Assembly (NCBI RefSeq): GCF_000633355.1
Contig: NZ_AYMQ01000054.1
Coordinates: 1-64,000, forward strand
Reading direction: 5' to 3'
DNA length: 64,000 nucleotides
Source: Serratia sp. H1w
GTDB taxonomy: Bacteria; Pseudomonadota; Gammaproteobacteria; Enterobacterales; Enterobacteriaceae
Under the pieces are notes generated by a model, which was not told the origin of the DNA, made no database searches, and saw only the letters and a program-made list of their open reading frames with translations. The position numbers and the translations under genes were made by a program. Shown here piece after piece: positions 20,759 to 30,334 of the stretch. Position 1 is the stretch's first letter; every line of letters starts with the position of its first letter.

Positions 20759-21155
20759 GACTCTCCTCCAGTTCAGCACGATCAAGTTCCAATTGTTGAC
20801 GTGTTGCTCCTAACAGGGTCGAACGGCGAGCCTTGGACAGCGTCCAGAAGATCCCCACAATGGCCAGGAACAGCAGAATAGCGGTAGTTGTGCCCAGAGC
20901 CATCAGGCGATAGGCGGGGTCGATGGCCCAGAAGATCAGGATTAACAGGCTCATCAGGCCAAAGGCGGTAAACAGCAGGGTAAGGCCCGCCATCATCAGC
21001 AACTGAATGATGTTGGCTTTCTCCTCTTCCAGCTCGATAACGGCCAGACGCACCCGGGTTTCCACCATGCCGACCATAATGGTGACAATCCGTTGGGCGA
21101 TATCCAGGACCCCTTTACCGGGGCCCTGTGCGCGCGTTTGCGGCTGCTCTGCCAT
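20736..21155 (-). CDS. yqjE: Phage holin-superfamily III protein YqjE
   Basis: 139 aa from the ATG at 21155. Two membrane helices (about 57-78 and 85-105), with flanking cytoplasmic charged regions, of the YqjE/ACT-holin-like family. In E. coli it is co-expressed with the ribosome-associated inner-membrane protein YqjD and is under stationary-phase control. Only 2 bp separate it from yqjD. The chosen start follows the yqjD stop; longer starts would lie inside yqjD. Confidence 0.92.
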   Translation of the reverse strand: MAEQPQTRAQGPGKGVLDIAQRIVTIMVGMVETRVRLAVIELEEEKANIIQLLMMAGLTLLFTAFGLMSLLILIFWAIDPAYRLMALGTTTAILLFLAIVGIFWTLSKARRSTLLGATRQQLELDRAELEESHESPPVP

Positions 21156-21157
21156 AA

Positions 21158-21463
21158 TCAGCGGCGCGCGAGCAGAACGCCTAACACCACGCCAACCGCA
21201 GCGCCGATACCGATACCGGTCCACGGGTTTTCACGGACGTAGTCATCGGCCTGGCCAGCCATCTGCTTGGTTTGGTGCGCCAGTTTGTCACCGGCATCGC
21301 TCAGGCGGGCACGGGTTTCTTTCAGTGCGCCTTCGGCTTTGGAACGCAGTTTGTCCAGTTCAGCTTTCGGTTTATCGGTAGAAGAGTTCAACACTTCTTC
21401 CAAGGTATCGGCCAGGGACTTCAGTTCAGCGCGTAAGTTTTCTGCATTTGAATCATGTGCCAT
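21158..21463 (-). CDS. yqjD: C-tail-anchored ribosome-associated protein YqjD
   Basis: 101 aa, same length as E. coli YqjD (DUF883). A long amphipathic helix (about 5-75) is followed by the C-terminal anchor WTGIGIGAAVGVVLGVLLAR. The E. coli protein binds 70S and 100S ribosomes and tethers them to the inner membrane in stationary phase, under RpoS. First gene of the yqjDEK unit; the 163-bp gap to yqjC can hold its promoter. Confidence 0.95.
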   Translation of the reverse strand: MAHDSNAENLRAELKSLADTLEEVLNSSTDKPKAELDKLRSKAEGALKETRARLSDAGDKLAHQTKQMAGQADDYVRENPWTGIGIGAAVGVVLGVLLARR

Positions 21464-21626
21464 TTCGATAACTCCTTAACATTAACTTCGACAGACTTTT
21501 AACATAGCGGATTTATTCACTTAAGCAAAGGTTTATACCCGGAGGATATCCCTAATCATCAGCGGTATGGCTTATGAAAATCCCGCCAGATGGGCCGCTA
21601 AACGATAAATCCGCTAATATAAAAAA

Positions 21627-21998
21627 TTATTTGGCCTGCGCGGCTTGCAACTCAGCCTGGGCTTCTGCCAGCTTTTTCTGCTTGTTGGCGATTTTATCCG
21701 CCTTGCCGGTTTCCTGGGCTTCTTTCAGCTCCTGCTCACGCTCGGCAACTTTTTCCTGTTTATCCGCAATCGCCTTCTGACGATCGGCCTGTAAACCGGC
21801 CTCGGTGCAATGGGTCTGCACTTCGCTCAGGGCTTTCTGCAAGCCTGCCACGCGGTGGCTGTTGCCATGCTTGGTGGCATAATCTATCTGAGTCTGGATC
21901 TCTTGGGCTTTGCTGGCACAAGTCTCGACCGCTGCCTGCGAAAGCGCAGAAAAAGCGAACAGGGGGATGGCCAGTGACAAAGTGTGGCGTAATTTCAT
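21627..21998 (-). CDS. yqjC: Periplasmic DUF1090 protein YqjC
   Basis: 123 aa. The signal peptide ends near AFSALSQA (residue 22), followed by a wholly helical, Lys/Glu/Gln-rich coiled coil (RQKAIADKQEKVAEREQELK). It matches E. coli YqjC of the DUF1090 family. Two conserved cysteines (near residues 27 and 62) could form a disulfide in the periplasm. Function unknown. Single gene by spacing: 163 bp to yqjD and 221 bp to mzrA. Confidence 0.93.
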   Translation of the reverse strand: MKLRHTLSLAIPLFAFSALSQAAVETCASKAQEIQTQIDYATKHGNSHRVAGLQKALSEVQTHCTEAGLQADRQKAIADKQEKVAEREQELKEAQETGKADKIANKQKKLAEAQAELQAAQAK

Positions 21999-22167
21999 AA
22001 TTTCAATTCCTTAATGCTGGGAGACAATGATGATGCTCCCGGTTTCCTGCTGCCCAAGGGGCAGTGCGACAGGTGGCCTACGCGGCTGACTTATGCTGAC
22101 TATCAGCATAGTCACAAATTGCGTAGAACCCCAAAGACAAGACTGTAGATGATTTTTAATCGCCTTG

Positions 22168-22191
22168 TAGGGGCGCTGCGTGCTACACCCG
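22168..22191. repeat. Degenerate GGGGCGC palindrome between yqjC and mzrA
   Basis: TAGGGGCGCTGCGTGCTACACCC: an imperfect copy of the palindrome seen perfectly at 41244. Its position after mzrA suggests a decayed terminator. Confidence 0.45.
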
Positions 22192-22219
22192 CTGAGATAA
22201 TATCTTAAATGAGAACGAA

Positions 22220-22594
22220 TTATCCCAGATCAAGGGGGGCTCGTGTAAATTTACGTACCCAGTAAGCGGGGAGCGAGGGTCCGTTCAGGGCAATGACATA
22301 GCCTGGGGGCAGGATGTTTTTCAGGGCTTCACTGGCCAGCAGTTGCTGCTCTGGGGTATCCAGGCGGATCACCAGGCCATCGCCCTCTGGCGTAATGCTT
22401 TTGATACGGATGCCGCGTTCATCCAGCCGCTGATAGACATAAAAACCATCCGGCAACGATAGGCCCTGGTGAAGCGAGTGAATACGCAGCTCGCTTTCCG
22501 TACGCAGGATGTACGGCACCAGCGCGGCGGCCAATGCCAGCAATAGCACTGAAAGCATCAGAGCGTATTGCCAGCGTGGGCGTTTGGCTTTCAC
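22220..22594 (-). CDS. mzrA: EnvZ/OmpR modulator MzrA
   Basis: 124 aa. One N-terminal membrane helix (about 11-30) and a periplasmic domain with the conserved blocks LPDGF and KSITP. In E. coli MzrA is made under CpxR control and binds EnvZ, linking the Cpx and EnvZ/OmpR systems. It overlaps yqjA by 4 bp (ATGA), which preserves the yqjA-mzrA operon. Sequence identity to E. coli is modest, so the call rests on position plus motifs. Confidence 0.9.
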   Translation of the reverse strand: MKAKRPRWQYALMLSVLLLALAAALVPYILRTESELRIHSLHQGLSLPDGFYVYQRLDERGIRIKSITPEGDGLVIRLDTPEQQLLASEALKNILPPGYVIALNGPSLPAYWVRKFTRAPLDLG

Positions 22595-23265
22595 GCGCCT
22601 TTTCCTGCGCGGTCAGCACGTTTTTTGCGCCACAGTACCACCAGGGAACCCACCAGACCGACCACCAGCAACACCAGCGGCAGCATCATCAGGCCAAACA
22701 TCAACTGGTCTTCATACTTGCGGAACATCGGGGTTTTCCCGAGAGCAAAGCCGACCGAGACCAGGATCAGGACCCACAGCAAGCCACTCATCCAGTTAAA
22801 GAACTGGAAGCGTGCATTGCTCAAACCGGACAAGCCAGCAATGGTTGGCAACAGCGTACGTACGAAGGCCAGAAAACGGCCAACCAACAAGGCCGAGAGG
22901 CCATGGCGGTGGAACAATTGATGGGCACGCTGATGGTAATGAGCGGGTAGGTGGGCTAGCCAGCCCTGTACCGTGGGCGTATTGCCTAGCCATCGGCCCT
23001 GGATGTAACTGACCCAGCAGCCCAGGCTGGCCGCAGTTGTCAGGATCAGAATGGTCACCGGGAAATTCATGGTGCCTTTGGCAACCAACACGCCGACCAG
23101 GATCAGCAGGCTATCACCCGGCAGGAAGGCGGCGGGCAGCAGGCCATTTTCCAGAAATAAAATCATAAACAGCAAGACGTACAGCGTCCAGACCAGCGAA
23201 GGGTTGGCCAGCGTTTCAAAGTCTTGCTGCCATAAGGCATCCAACAGTTGCTTAATGATATCCAT
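22591..23265 (-). CDS. yqjA: DedA-family membrane protein YqjA
   Basis: 224 aa, DedA/SNARE-associated family. Conserved blocks [18 protein letters not shown] and [19 protein letters not shown]-like (here [18 protein letters not shown]) hold the acidic and arginine residues needed by DedA proteins. Several membrane segments follow, ending in a basic tail ([12 protein letters not shown]). DedA proteins act in lipid flipping or proton-linked homeostasis; YqjA supports growth at alkaline pH in E. coli. Coupled to mzrA by a 4-bp overlap. Confidence 0.95.
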   Translation of the reverse strand: MDIIKQLLDALWQQDFETLANPSLVWTLYVLLFMILFLENGLLPAAFLPGDSLLILVGVLVAKGTMNFPVTILILTTAASLGCWVSYIQGRWLGNTPTVQGWLAHLPAHYHQRAHQLFHRHGLSALLVGRFLAFVRTLLPTIAGLSGLSNARFQFFNWMSGLLWVLILVSVGFALGKTPMFRKYEDQLMFGLMMLPLVLLVVGLVGSLVVLWRKKRADRAGKGA

Positions 23266-23398
23266 CCGGTGTTCCTAAAAACGTCATTGTTTATTTTCGT
23301 TCAGCGGCCCGGTGGCGGTAAGCTCGCGAAGAACCCTGGCTGCTGAAGATGATGATCGGTGTTGCTTTATTCTTTGGTTCTAATGGGGCGACACCGGA

Positions 23399-23848
23399 TC
23401 ATGAGTGATACGTTAGCGAGCCACGGTAAAGCATGTTGCTTTCTTTCCAACCCCCGAGCCGGCTTTGCTGCTGCGGGAAGTCTAATGTCCAATTGACCTG
23501 CCGCAACCGGTTGGGGGCTGGGTTATCTGCCTGCCATTGAGGCCGAAGGCGATAGCCCAAGTCCGTTGCTAAAGTATAGGCTGGAACCGATTGGGTTGGA
23601 GCCTGCAACGAGCTGGGATAGGAATGCATCCGGGGCAATGACAACAATAATTTGCCGAGGGGTTTGCGGCGGAGTTCAGCGTGTGGACGGTAATCTTGAT
23701 CGTAGGGGGAAATACTCTGCTCAGCAAAGGGGGCCTGAACATTTAACGCGGAGGCTAAAGCTACGGTTTGTGCGGCATACAGCTTTGGGCCGGAGACCGA
23801 ACCGGTCCAGCAGAAAAGAGCAATAAGCATGGCAAACAACCAGCGCAT
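23399..23848 (-). CDS. Hypothetical secreted protein
   Basis: 149 aa from the ATG at 23848 (a TTG seven codons earlier is the alternative). I do not recognise it. The first 25 residues (MRWLFAMLIALFCWTGSVSG...) look like a Sec signal peptide. The remainder is Pro/Gln/Leu/Arg-rich with no cysteines, repeated units or known motif, and ends in WKESNMLYRGSLTYHS. Codon use fits the neighbours. It lies between yqjA and exuR, where E. coli has no gene, so it is lineage-specific. The ribosome binding site is weak (GGGGGCGG). Confidence 0.55.
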   Translation of the reverse strand: MRWLFAMLIALFCWTGSVSGPKLYAAQTVALASALNVQAPFAEQSISPYDQDYRPHAELRRKPLGKLLLSLPRMHSYPSSLQAPTQSVPAYTLATDLGYRLRPQWQADNPAPNRLRQVNWTLDFPQQQSRLGGWKESNMLYRGSLTYHS

Positions 23849-24036
23849 GTATTCGCGTTCCGCCCCCAAAGCCAGTCAATAAAAAAGTGGGCTAACTTTA
23901 CCAAAATAGCATGATTGGCAACAGGGAAATCTACGTGGTGGCTGGGGAAATATCGCGCAGTGGGCGGCCGTACCGGGATCGATTCAGCCGTTTTTACAAT
24001 ACCTGACATTCAGCGCCATTGCTTGATGGGCAAAAG

Positions 24037-24813
24037 CTATTTGGCGGTGGTGGTCACGCTGTCCAAATGGATCACCGGATTCTCGGCAAACAGGTAGCGA
24101 TCGGCGTTGTATTCGAAATCGTCGGTGGTGGCATTGAACAGCATCTGTTTGGTGTTTTCCAGATGTTGCCACATGGCCAGTTTGGCGCCATGCGGATCCT
24201 TACGTATCAGAGCCTTGAGGATCTCATCATGATCGTCACACCAGCTGGCAATGGAACGCTCATCGATGTGTTCGTGCAGTTTGATCCAGTAAGGGTTGCT
24301 GACACGCTGTGCCCACATTTTTTCCACGATGGTGGCCATGGCGGTGTTCTGAGTGGCCAGTGCGACCTGCACGTGGAATTTGAGATCCCACTGCGAATCG
24401 CGGAAGCGATCCTCTTTGCGTGCCTGCTCCTGGATCTCCATCAGTTGGACGATATCCTGTTTGGTCACCTGGGTGGCAGCGAACTCGGCGATATTACTTT
24501 CGATCAACTGGCGGGCCTGTAGCAGCTCAAAAGGTCCGGAGGTGGCAAACTCGAGGCTTTCACCGGGCATAACCAGGTGTTTTTGCTGGTTGGAGATCAC
24601 ATGGATACCCGAACCTTTGCGCACTTCCACGTAACCTTCGACTTCCAGCATGATGATTGCCTCACGCACCACGGTGCGGCTGACGTTCATCTCTTCCGCG
24701 ATATAGCGCTCGGCTGGCAGCTTCTCCCCGACCGGGTAGACCCCGCCCTCAATGCGCCGTTTCAGTTCGGCGGCCAATTGCTGATAAAGGCGTCTGGTGT
24801 CAGTGAATTCCAT
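24037..24813 (-). CDS. exuR: Hexuronate regulon repressor ExuR
   Basis: 258 aa, GntR/FadR family. The winged HTH at about 10-75 contains [26 protein letters not shown]-type residues (key stretch [13 protein letters not shown]), followed by a FCD effector domain. It represses exuT, uxaCA and itself, and is relieved by galacturonate, glucuronate or their keto derivatives. A dyad at 24847-24869 just upstream is a candidate autoregulatory site. Divided from exuT by 118 bp. Confidence 0.96.
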   Translation of the reverse strand: MEFTDTRRLYQQLAAELKRRIEGGVYPVGEKLPAERYIAEEMNVSRTVVREAIIMLEVEGYVEVRKGSGIHVISNQQKHLVMPGESLEFATSGPFELLQARQLIESNIAEFAATQVTKQDIVQLMEIQEQARKEDRFRDSQWDLKFHVQVALATQNTAMATIVEKMWAQRVSNPYWIKLHEHIDERSIASWCDDHDEILKALIRKDPHGAKLAMWQHLENTKQMLFNATTDDFEYNADRYLFAENPVIHLDSVTTTAK

Positions 24814-24846
24814 AGTGAATACTCGGCGGTAGAAGGGCGTGTTGCC

Positions 24847-24869
24847 ATAAGACCTGTTATACCACTTAT
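24847..24869. promoter_or_regulatory. Candidate ExuR operator upstream of exuR
   Basis: Dyad ATAAG-N13-CTTAT whose centre on the minus strand reads TGGTATAACA, close to the TTGGTATA half of ExuR/UxuR sites. It is 34 bp upstream of the exuR start. Recognised by eye only. Confidence 0.45.
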
Positions 24870-24897
24870 CTGTTGGAGCCGCTAGCGAGTCAGATGC

Positions 24898-24926
24898 AAA
24901 AAGCCCGGCTCCAAGGCCGGGCTGTG
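24898..24926 (-). terminator. Terminator of exuT
   Basis: Minus strand: AGCCCGGC-CTTGGA-GCCGGGCT followed by TTTTTGC, six bases after the exuT stop. Confidence 0.9.
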
Positions 24927-24931
24927 CGGGA

Positions 24932-26230
24932 TTAACTGCTGGCGTCTGCCGTTTGCAATCGCTCCTGTTCCAGTTCGGAAACCGGCTTGTTTTGCAGCAC
25001 GGTCCAGATCACGATGGCGGCCAGAATATCGAACACCGACAGCGCGGCGAACAGCGGGCTGAAGCCCATGGTGTCAGCCAATGCGCCGACCACCAGGGCG
25101 AACATGGTGCTTGCCGTCCAGGCGGCCATTCCAGTCAGCCCGTTGGCGGTGGCGACCTCGTTACGGCCAAAGACGTCTGACGACAGCGTAATCAGCGCAC
25201 CGGACAGCGCCTGGTGGGCAAAGCCCCCAATGCACAGCAAGGCGATGGCAACATAAGGGCTGGTGAACAGGCCGATCATGCCAGGGCCAATCATCAGCAC
25301 GGCGCCCATGGTGACGACCAGTTTGCGTGAGACGATCAGATTGACGCCGAAATGCTTTTGGAAGAACGGTGGCAGATAGCCACCCAGGATGCAGCCGAAA
25401 TCGGCGAACAGCATTGGCATCCAGGCGAACATGGCAATTTCTTTCAGGTTAAAACCGTAAGCCTTGAACATGAACAGCGGGATCCAGGCGTTGAAGGTTC
25501 CCCAGGCAGGTTCTGCCAGAAAACGTGGCAGCGCGATGCCCCAGAACTGACGGTTACGCAGGATCTGCCAGGCTGACATCTTCTTGGCGTTGGTGGTCTG
25601 GTGATGCGCTTCCTGACCATCAAGAATGTAATCACGCTCTTCGGTACTGAGTTTTTTCTGGTCCTTCGGGTGCTTATAGAAGATCAGCCAGCAGATGGCC
25701 CAGATCAGGCTCAAGACCCCGGTAATGATAAACGCCATTTCCCAGCTGTGAGCCACAATCGCCCAGACCACCAGGGGAGGCGCGAGCATCGCACCCACGG
25801 AGGAGCCTACGTTAAAGTAGCCCACGGCGATGGAGCGTTCTTTGGCCGGGAACCATTCGCTACTGGCTTTCAGGCCAGCAGGGATCATGGCCGCTTCGGC
25901 CATACCGACCGCACCACGGGCCATCGCCAGACCGACCCAGCTATTAGCCAGCGCGGTGCCCATACAGAAGATAGCCCACAGAATGGCAAACATCGCATAG
26001 CCGATTTTGGTGCCGAGCACGTCAAGGATATAGCCTGCAACGGGCTGCATCAGGGTATAACAGGCTGAATAGGCGGCAACAATATAGGAATACTGCTGGG
26101 TTGTGATCCCCAGCGAGCCTTCCAGCGAGGGTGCTGCGACAGACATCGCATTGCGGGTCAGATAACCGAGCACGGTGCCGATAGTCACCAGGCCGATCAT
26201 ATACCAGCGTAAGCCTTTAATTTTACGCAT
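24932..26230 (-). CDS. exuT: Hexuronate transporter ExuT
   Basis: 432 aa, the E. coli length. Major facilitator of the anion:cation symporter family that imports glucuronate and galacturonate with protons. Twelve membrane helices; the family signature [15 protein letters not shown] lies in TM1, and a central cytoplasmic loop (about 190-215) holds [13 protein letters not shown]. Divergent from uxaC over about 400 bp with probable ExuR and CRP control; a hairpin terminator follows directly. Confidence 0.96.
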   Translation of the reverse strand: MRKIKGLRWYMIGLVTIGTVLGYLTRNAMSVAAPSLEGSLGITTQQYSYIVAAYSACYTLMQPVAGYILDVLGTKIGYAMFAILWAIFCMGTALANSWVGLAMARGAVGMAEAAMIPAGLKASSEWFPAKERSIAVGYFNVGSSVGAMLAPPLVVWAIVAHSWEMAFIITGVLSLIWAICWLIFYKHPKDQKKLSTEERDYILDGQEAHHQTTNAKKMSAWQILRNRQFWGIALPRFLAEPAWGTFNAWIPLFMFKAYGFNLKEIAMFAWMPMLFADFGCILGGYLPPFFQKHFGVNLIVSRKLVVTMGAVLMIGPGMIGLFTSPYVAIALLCIGGFAHQALSGALITLSSDVFGRNEVATANGLTGMAAWTASTMFALVVGALADTMGFSPLFAALSVFDILAAIVIWTVLQNKPVSELEQERLQTADASS

Positions 26231-26627
26231 CCCAAATCTCTCCCAGTCTTAAAATTTCGGCCACTGGCAAACCCGTGGCGGTCTTTGGTGGTGATTCCCT
26301 TTCATTGTGTTGCCGGTATTCCTGTTACCGGCGCCGCCCTGCGCATTGCCATAGTGAGTGATTGGTAACCGTTGGCAGGGTGGCGAAAAGATAACTTGTC
26401 ATACAGATTTAAAAGTTGAGTGACATCACAAAAACCATTATTTTTTTAGGTGATAATGCTTGGCACCATATGGCATTGGTTTAACAAGCGTTGTCTGGAT
26501 AGAGGCCTGAAAGCCGCGATAAAGGGCAAGGAAAGGTAAAATTCTGCTAGACGCTAGATTAAATTGGTGTGATAACTTTCTAAAAGTTGACAGCAAGGCT
26601 AGCCAGGAAAAAGGTGAGGAACCCATT
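26231..26627. promoter_or_regulatory. exuT-uxaC divergent control region (candidate ExuR and CRP sites)
   Basis: 397 bp without a gene. Candidates seen by eye: an inverted repeat GCCGGTA-N7-TACCGGC at 26312-26332, and an ExuR-like GATTGGTAACCGTT at 26360-26373. A CRP-like site GTTGAGTGACATCACA at 26415-26430 has a perfect right half. A further ExuR-like half-palindrome AAATTGGTGTGATAACTTT lies near 26561-26579, close to uxaC. In E. coli this spacer carries ExuR operators and CRP activation sites for both operons. Confidence 0.45.
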
Positions 26628-28040
26628 ATGGCCACGTTTTTGAGCGATGATTTTTTGTTAGACAGTGAATTTGCCCGCCGCCTGTATCACGACTACGCGG
26701 CGGATCAGCCGATTTTCGACTATCACTGCCATCTGCCGCCGCAGCAGATTGCCGAAAACACCCGTTTTAAAAACATGTACGATATTTGGCTGAAGGGTGA
26801 TCACTACAAATGGCGCGCGATGCGCACCAACGGCGTGGCTGAACGCCTGTGTACCGGCGATGCTTCTGACCGCGAGAAATTTGATGCCTGGGCAGCCACG
26901 GTGCCGCATACCATCGGCAACCCGCTGTATCACTGGACGCACCTGGAATTGCGCCGTCCGTTTGGCATCACCGGCAAGCTGCTATCCCCAACCACCGCCG
27001 ATGAAATCTGGCAGCGTGGCAATGAACTGCTGGCGCAGGACGCTTTCAGCGCGCGCGGCATCATGAAGCAGATGAAGGTGAAAATGGTCGGCACTACCGA
27101 CGATCCGATCGACGATCTGCGCCACCATAAAGCCATCGCCGCCGACGGCAGTTTCGATATCAAAGTGTTGCCAAGCTGGCGGCCAGATAAGGCCTTCAAT
27201 ATTGAAGCCGCTGGGTTCAATGACTATCTGCAACAGTTGGAAGCCGCCGCAGATACCTCCATCAGCCGCTTCAGCGATTTGTGTGATGCGCTGAAAAAAC
27301 GCCTGGATCACTTTGCCGCTCACGGCTGTAAAGTTTCCGATCACGCGCTGGACGTCGTGGTTTATGGCGAGGCCGACGAAGCTACGCTGGACCAGATCCT
27401 GGCACAACGCCTCGGCGGTGAGTTGCCAACTCCACAGCAGGTTGCCCAGTTCAAGACTGCGGTGCTGCTGTTCCTGGCCGCTGAATATCAGCGCCGCGAA
27501 TGGGTGCAGCAATACCACATTGGCGCGCTGCGTAATAACAACAGCCGGATGTTCAATACCATCGGCCCGGATATCGGCTTTGACTCCATTAACGATCAGC
27601 CCGTCGCTGAATCTCTGTCTCGTCTGCTGGATGCTCAGGCCAAGCAGGGAGGACTGCCGAAAACCATTCTTTACTGCCTCAACCCACGGGATAACGAAGT
27701 GATCGGCACCATGGTCGGCAACTTCCAGGGCGAAGGTACGCCGGGCAAGATGCAGTTTGGCTCTGGCTGGTGGTTTAACGATCAGAAAGACGGGATGCAG
27801 CGCCAGATGACGCAGTTGGCACAGCTTGGGCTGCTTAGCCGCTTTGTCGGCATGCTCACCGACAGCCGCAGCTTCCTGTCCTATACCCGTCACGAATACT
27901 TCCGCCGCATCCTGTGCCAGATGATTGGCCGTTGGGTAGAAGATGGCGAAGCCCCGGCGGATATCGCGTTACTGGGTGAGATGGTGAAAAACATCTGCTT
28001 CGACAATGCCAAACACTATTTCGCTATCGAATTAGCGTAG
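26628..28040 (+). CDS. uxaC: Uronate isomerase UxaC
   Basis: 470 aa, same length as in E. coli. It interconverts D-glucuronate/D-fructuronate and D-galacturonate/D-tagaturonate, the first cytoplasmic step of the Ashwell pathway. Amidohydrolase-superfamily barrel with the metal motif YHCHLPP (near residue 33) and the signature [19 protein letters not shown]. The ATG is preceded by AAGGTGAGG. uxaA follows 20 bp later in the same operon. Confidence 0.97.
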   Translation: MATFLSDDFLLDSEFARRLYHDYAADQPIFDYHCHLPPQQIAENTRFKNMYDIWLKGDHYKWRAMRTNGVAERLCTGDASDREKFDAWAATVPHTIGNPLYHWTHLELRRPFGITGKLLSPTTADEIWQRGNELLAQDAFSARGIMKQMKVKMVGTTDDPIDDLRHHKAIAADGSFDIKVLPSWRPDKAFNIEAAGFNDYLQQLEAAADTSISRFSDLCDALKKRLDHFAAHGCKVSDHALDVVVYGEADEATLDQILAQRLGGELPTPQQVAQFKTAVLLFLAAEYQRREWVQQYHIGALRNNNSRMFNTIGPDIGFDSINDQPVAESLSRLLDAQAKQGGLPKTILYCLNPRDNEVIGTMVGNFQGEGTPGKMQFGSGWWFNDQKDGMQRQMTQLAQLGLLSRFVGMLTDSRSFLSYTRHEYFRRILCQMIGRWVEDGEAPADIALLGEMVKNICFDNAKHYFAIELA

Positions 28041-28060
28041 TTACAGCTCAAGGTTGGTTT

Positions 28061-29551
28061 ATGCAAAGCATCATAAAGATCCATGCAAAAGATAATGTGG
28101 CGGTCGCGCTGTGTGATTTGGCTGCGGGTGACCAGCCCAACTGGGAAGGGCGGTCGATCACACTGGCACAAGACGTGGTACGTGGGCACAAGTTTGCTCT
28201 TGAGCCCATCGCTGCCGGTGAGATGATCGTCAAATACGGCTTGCCGATCGGCCATGCGCTGGTGGCCATTGCCGCAGGCGAACATATTCATTCGCAAAAT
28301 GCCAAAACCAACCTGAGCGATCTCGACAGCTATCAGTATCAACCGGAGTTCCAGACCTTACCGGCGCAGGCGGCAGATCGTGAGGTACAGATTTACCGCC
28401 GCAGCAACGGTGAGGTCGGGATCCGCAACGAATTGTGGATCATTCCGACCGTGGGCTGTGTGAACGGCATTGCGCGCCAGATCCTGCAACGCTTCCAGAA
28501 GGAAACTGAGGATGCGGCGGGGATCGACGGTGTACACCTGTTCAGCCACCCCTTCGGTTGTTCGCAGCTCGGCCAGGATCATGAGAACACCCGTACCATG
28601 CTGCAAAATATGGTGCGCCATCCCAATGCCGGTGCGGTGTTGGTCATTGGCCTGGGCTGTGAGAACAACCAGGTGGATGCCTTCCGCAGTACGCTGGGTG
28701 AATTTGATGAGCAGCGCGTGCGCTTTATGGTCTGCCAGCAACAGGACGATGAAGTTGCCGACGGATTGGCGCACTTGCACGCGCTATACCAGATTATGCG
28801 CGACGATCGCCGCCAGCCAGGTAAACTCAGCGAACTGAAGTTTGGCCTGGAATGTGGGGGATCGGACGGTTTATCGGGGATCACGGCCAACCCGTTGCTG
28901 GGCTGCTTCTCGGACTACGTGATTGCCAACGGCGGCACCACGGTGCTGACCGAAGTGCCGGAAATGTTTGGTGCCGAGCGTATTCTGATGAGCCGTTGCC
29001 GTGATGAAGGGACCTTTGAAAAAACCGTCAGCATGGTCAACGACTTCAAACAGTATTTTATTGCCCACAACCAACCGATTTACGAGAACCCTTCGCCGGG
29101 CAACAAGGCCGGGGGGATCACCACGTTGGAAGAAAAATCCCTGGGCTGTACCCAAAAAGCCGGGCAGAGCCAGGTGGTGGACGTGCTGAAATACGGTGAA
29201 CGCCTGCGTCTGCCGGGGCTGAACCTGCTGAGTGCGCCGGGTAATGATGCTGTTGCCACCAGCGCGCTGGCGGGGGCCGGATGCCATATGGTGCTGTTCA
29301 GCACCGGGCGGGGGACACCTTACGGTGGCTTTGTGCCAACGGTGAAGCTGGCGACCAACTCGGAGCTGGCGGCGAAAAAACCACACTGGATCGATTTTGA
29401 TGCGGGCCGCCTGATCCATGGTTTGCCGATGGCGCAGATGCTGGAGCAGTTTGTCGATCTGATCGTCGCCATTGCCGATGGTCAACCGGCGCGCAATGAA
29501 GTGAATGATTTCCGCGAGTTGGCGATCTTTAAAAGCGGCGTAACGTTGTAA
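28061..29551 (+). CDS. uxaA: Altronate dehydratase UxaA
   Basis: 496 aa. It dehydrates D-altronate to 2-keto-3-deoxygluconate, using Fe2+/Mn2+. An N-terminal SAF domain (about 1-90) is followed by the UxaA catalytic region (GLGCENNQVDAF, LKFGLECGGSDGLSG-type block). Second gene of uxaCA. uxaB (tagaturonate reductase), which links the two steps, is not in the window, as in E. coli where it lies elsewhere. Confidence 0.97.
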   Translation: MQSIIKIHAKDNVAVALCDLAAGDQPNWEGRSITLAQDVVRGHKFALEPIAAGEMIVKYGLPIGHALVAIAAGEHIHSQNAKTNLSDLDSYQYQPEFQTLPAQAADREVQIYRRSNGEVGIRNELWIIPTVGCVNGIARQILQRFQKETEDAAGIDGVHLFSHPFGCSQLGQDHENTRTMLQNMVRHPNAGAVLVIGLGCENNQVDAFRSTLGEFDEQRVRFMVCQQQDDEVADGLAHLHALYQIMRDDRRQPGKLSELKFGLECGGSDGLSGITANPLLGCFSDYVIANGGTTVLTEVPEMFGAERILMSRCRDEGTFEKTVSMVNDFKQYFIAHNQPIYENPSPGNKAGGITTLEEKSLGCTQKAGQSQVVDVLKYGERLRLPGLNLLSAPGNDAVATSALAGAGCHMVLFSTGRGTPYGGFVPTVKLATNSELAAKKPHWIDFDAGRLIHGLPMAQMLEQFVDLIVAIADGQPARNEVNDFRELAIFKSGVTL

Positions 29552-29628
29552 TGCTTGGCGGGCGGGAGTAGCATAAAACGGCGTTTCACCTTTCAGCGCC
29601 TTGTTATTACCGCCTCAGGATCTCCCTA

Positions 29629-30222
29629 ATGACGTTTTATTGGTTTGCGCAGTCCGTTGGCGTGCTGGCTTTTTTAGTGGGCATCACCAGCTTTTTTAAT
29701 CGCGATGACCAGCGTTTCAAACTGCAACTGTCGGGCTACAGCCTGATTATCGGCATCCATTTTCTGTTGATGGGGGCCAACGCGGCAGGGAGCAGCGCTC
29801 TGCTTAGCGCCTGTCGCAACCTGGTTTCCATGAAGACTCGCAGCCTATGGGTGATGTGGATCTTCATCACCCTCACGTTGATCATCGGGCTATCCCGTTT
29901 CCACTATTGGATCGAACTATTGCCGATCTTTGGCACCACCATCAGCACCTGGGCGCTGTTTCGCACCCGTGGTTTAACCACCCGTTGCGTGATGTGGTGT
30001 TCAACGGCCTGTTGGGTCACCCATAATATCTGGCTGGGTTCGATCGGCGGTTCGCTGATTGAAGGCAGCTTCCTGCTGATGAACGGCTTTAACATTATCC
30101 GCTTCCGCCGTCTGCAACTGCGCGGTATCGATCCTTTTGCGGTCGAAAAGAACGCAGCCCCTCACCCTAACCCTCTCCCACCGGGAGAGGGGGCCGATCG
30201 AGAAGATTTGAAAATTCAGTAA
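29629..30222 (+). CDS. ygjV: Inner-membrane protein YgjV with repeat-derived C-terminus
   Basis: 197 aa, against 183 in E. coli. Five to six membrane helices; the body ends with the conserved RGIDPFAVEK. From about residue 178 the chain reads AAPHPNPLPPGEGADRE, the translation of a palindromic repeat inserted at 30157-30193, and then runs 6 more codons to a new stop. The native C-terminus has therefore been replaced and lengthened. YmcC/YgjV-like family (imm-like membrane protein), function unknown. Start ATG with AGGATCTCCCTA upstream. Confidence 0.93.
   Translation: MTFYWFAQSVGVLAFLVGITSFFNRDDQRFKLQLSGYSLIIGIHFLLMGANAAGSSALLSACRNLVSMKTRSLWVMWIFITLTLIIGLSRFHYWIELLPIFGTTISTWALFRTRGLTTRCVMWCSTACWVTHNIWLGSIGGSLIEGSFLLMNGFNIIRFRRLQLRGIDPFAVEKNAAPHPNPLPPGEGADREDLKIQ
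30157..30193. repeat. Palindromic repeat inside the ygjV coding end
   Basis: CCCCTCACCCTAACCCTCTCCC followed by ACCGGGAGAGGGGG. It is read in frame by ygjV as PHPNPLPPGEG. Confidence 0.9.
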
Positions 30223-30295
30223 TGCACTTTTGATGAGGGGCGATTGAGTTTGTCGAAATGATCTTCTTTCTTTCAACAGAGTAGGGGCTAACAGC

Positions 30296-30330
30296 TCCCT
30301 CTCCCTGTGGGAGAGGGTTGGAGTGAGGGG
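30296..30330. repeat. Palindromic repeat copy downstream of sstT
   Basis: TCCCTCTCCCTGTGGGAGAGGGTTGGAGTGAGGGG, inverted relative to the copy in ygjV. It starts 5 bp beyond the sstT stop, so it could act as the sstT terminator hairpin. Confidence 0.85.
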
Positions 30331-30334
30331 ATAC

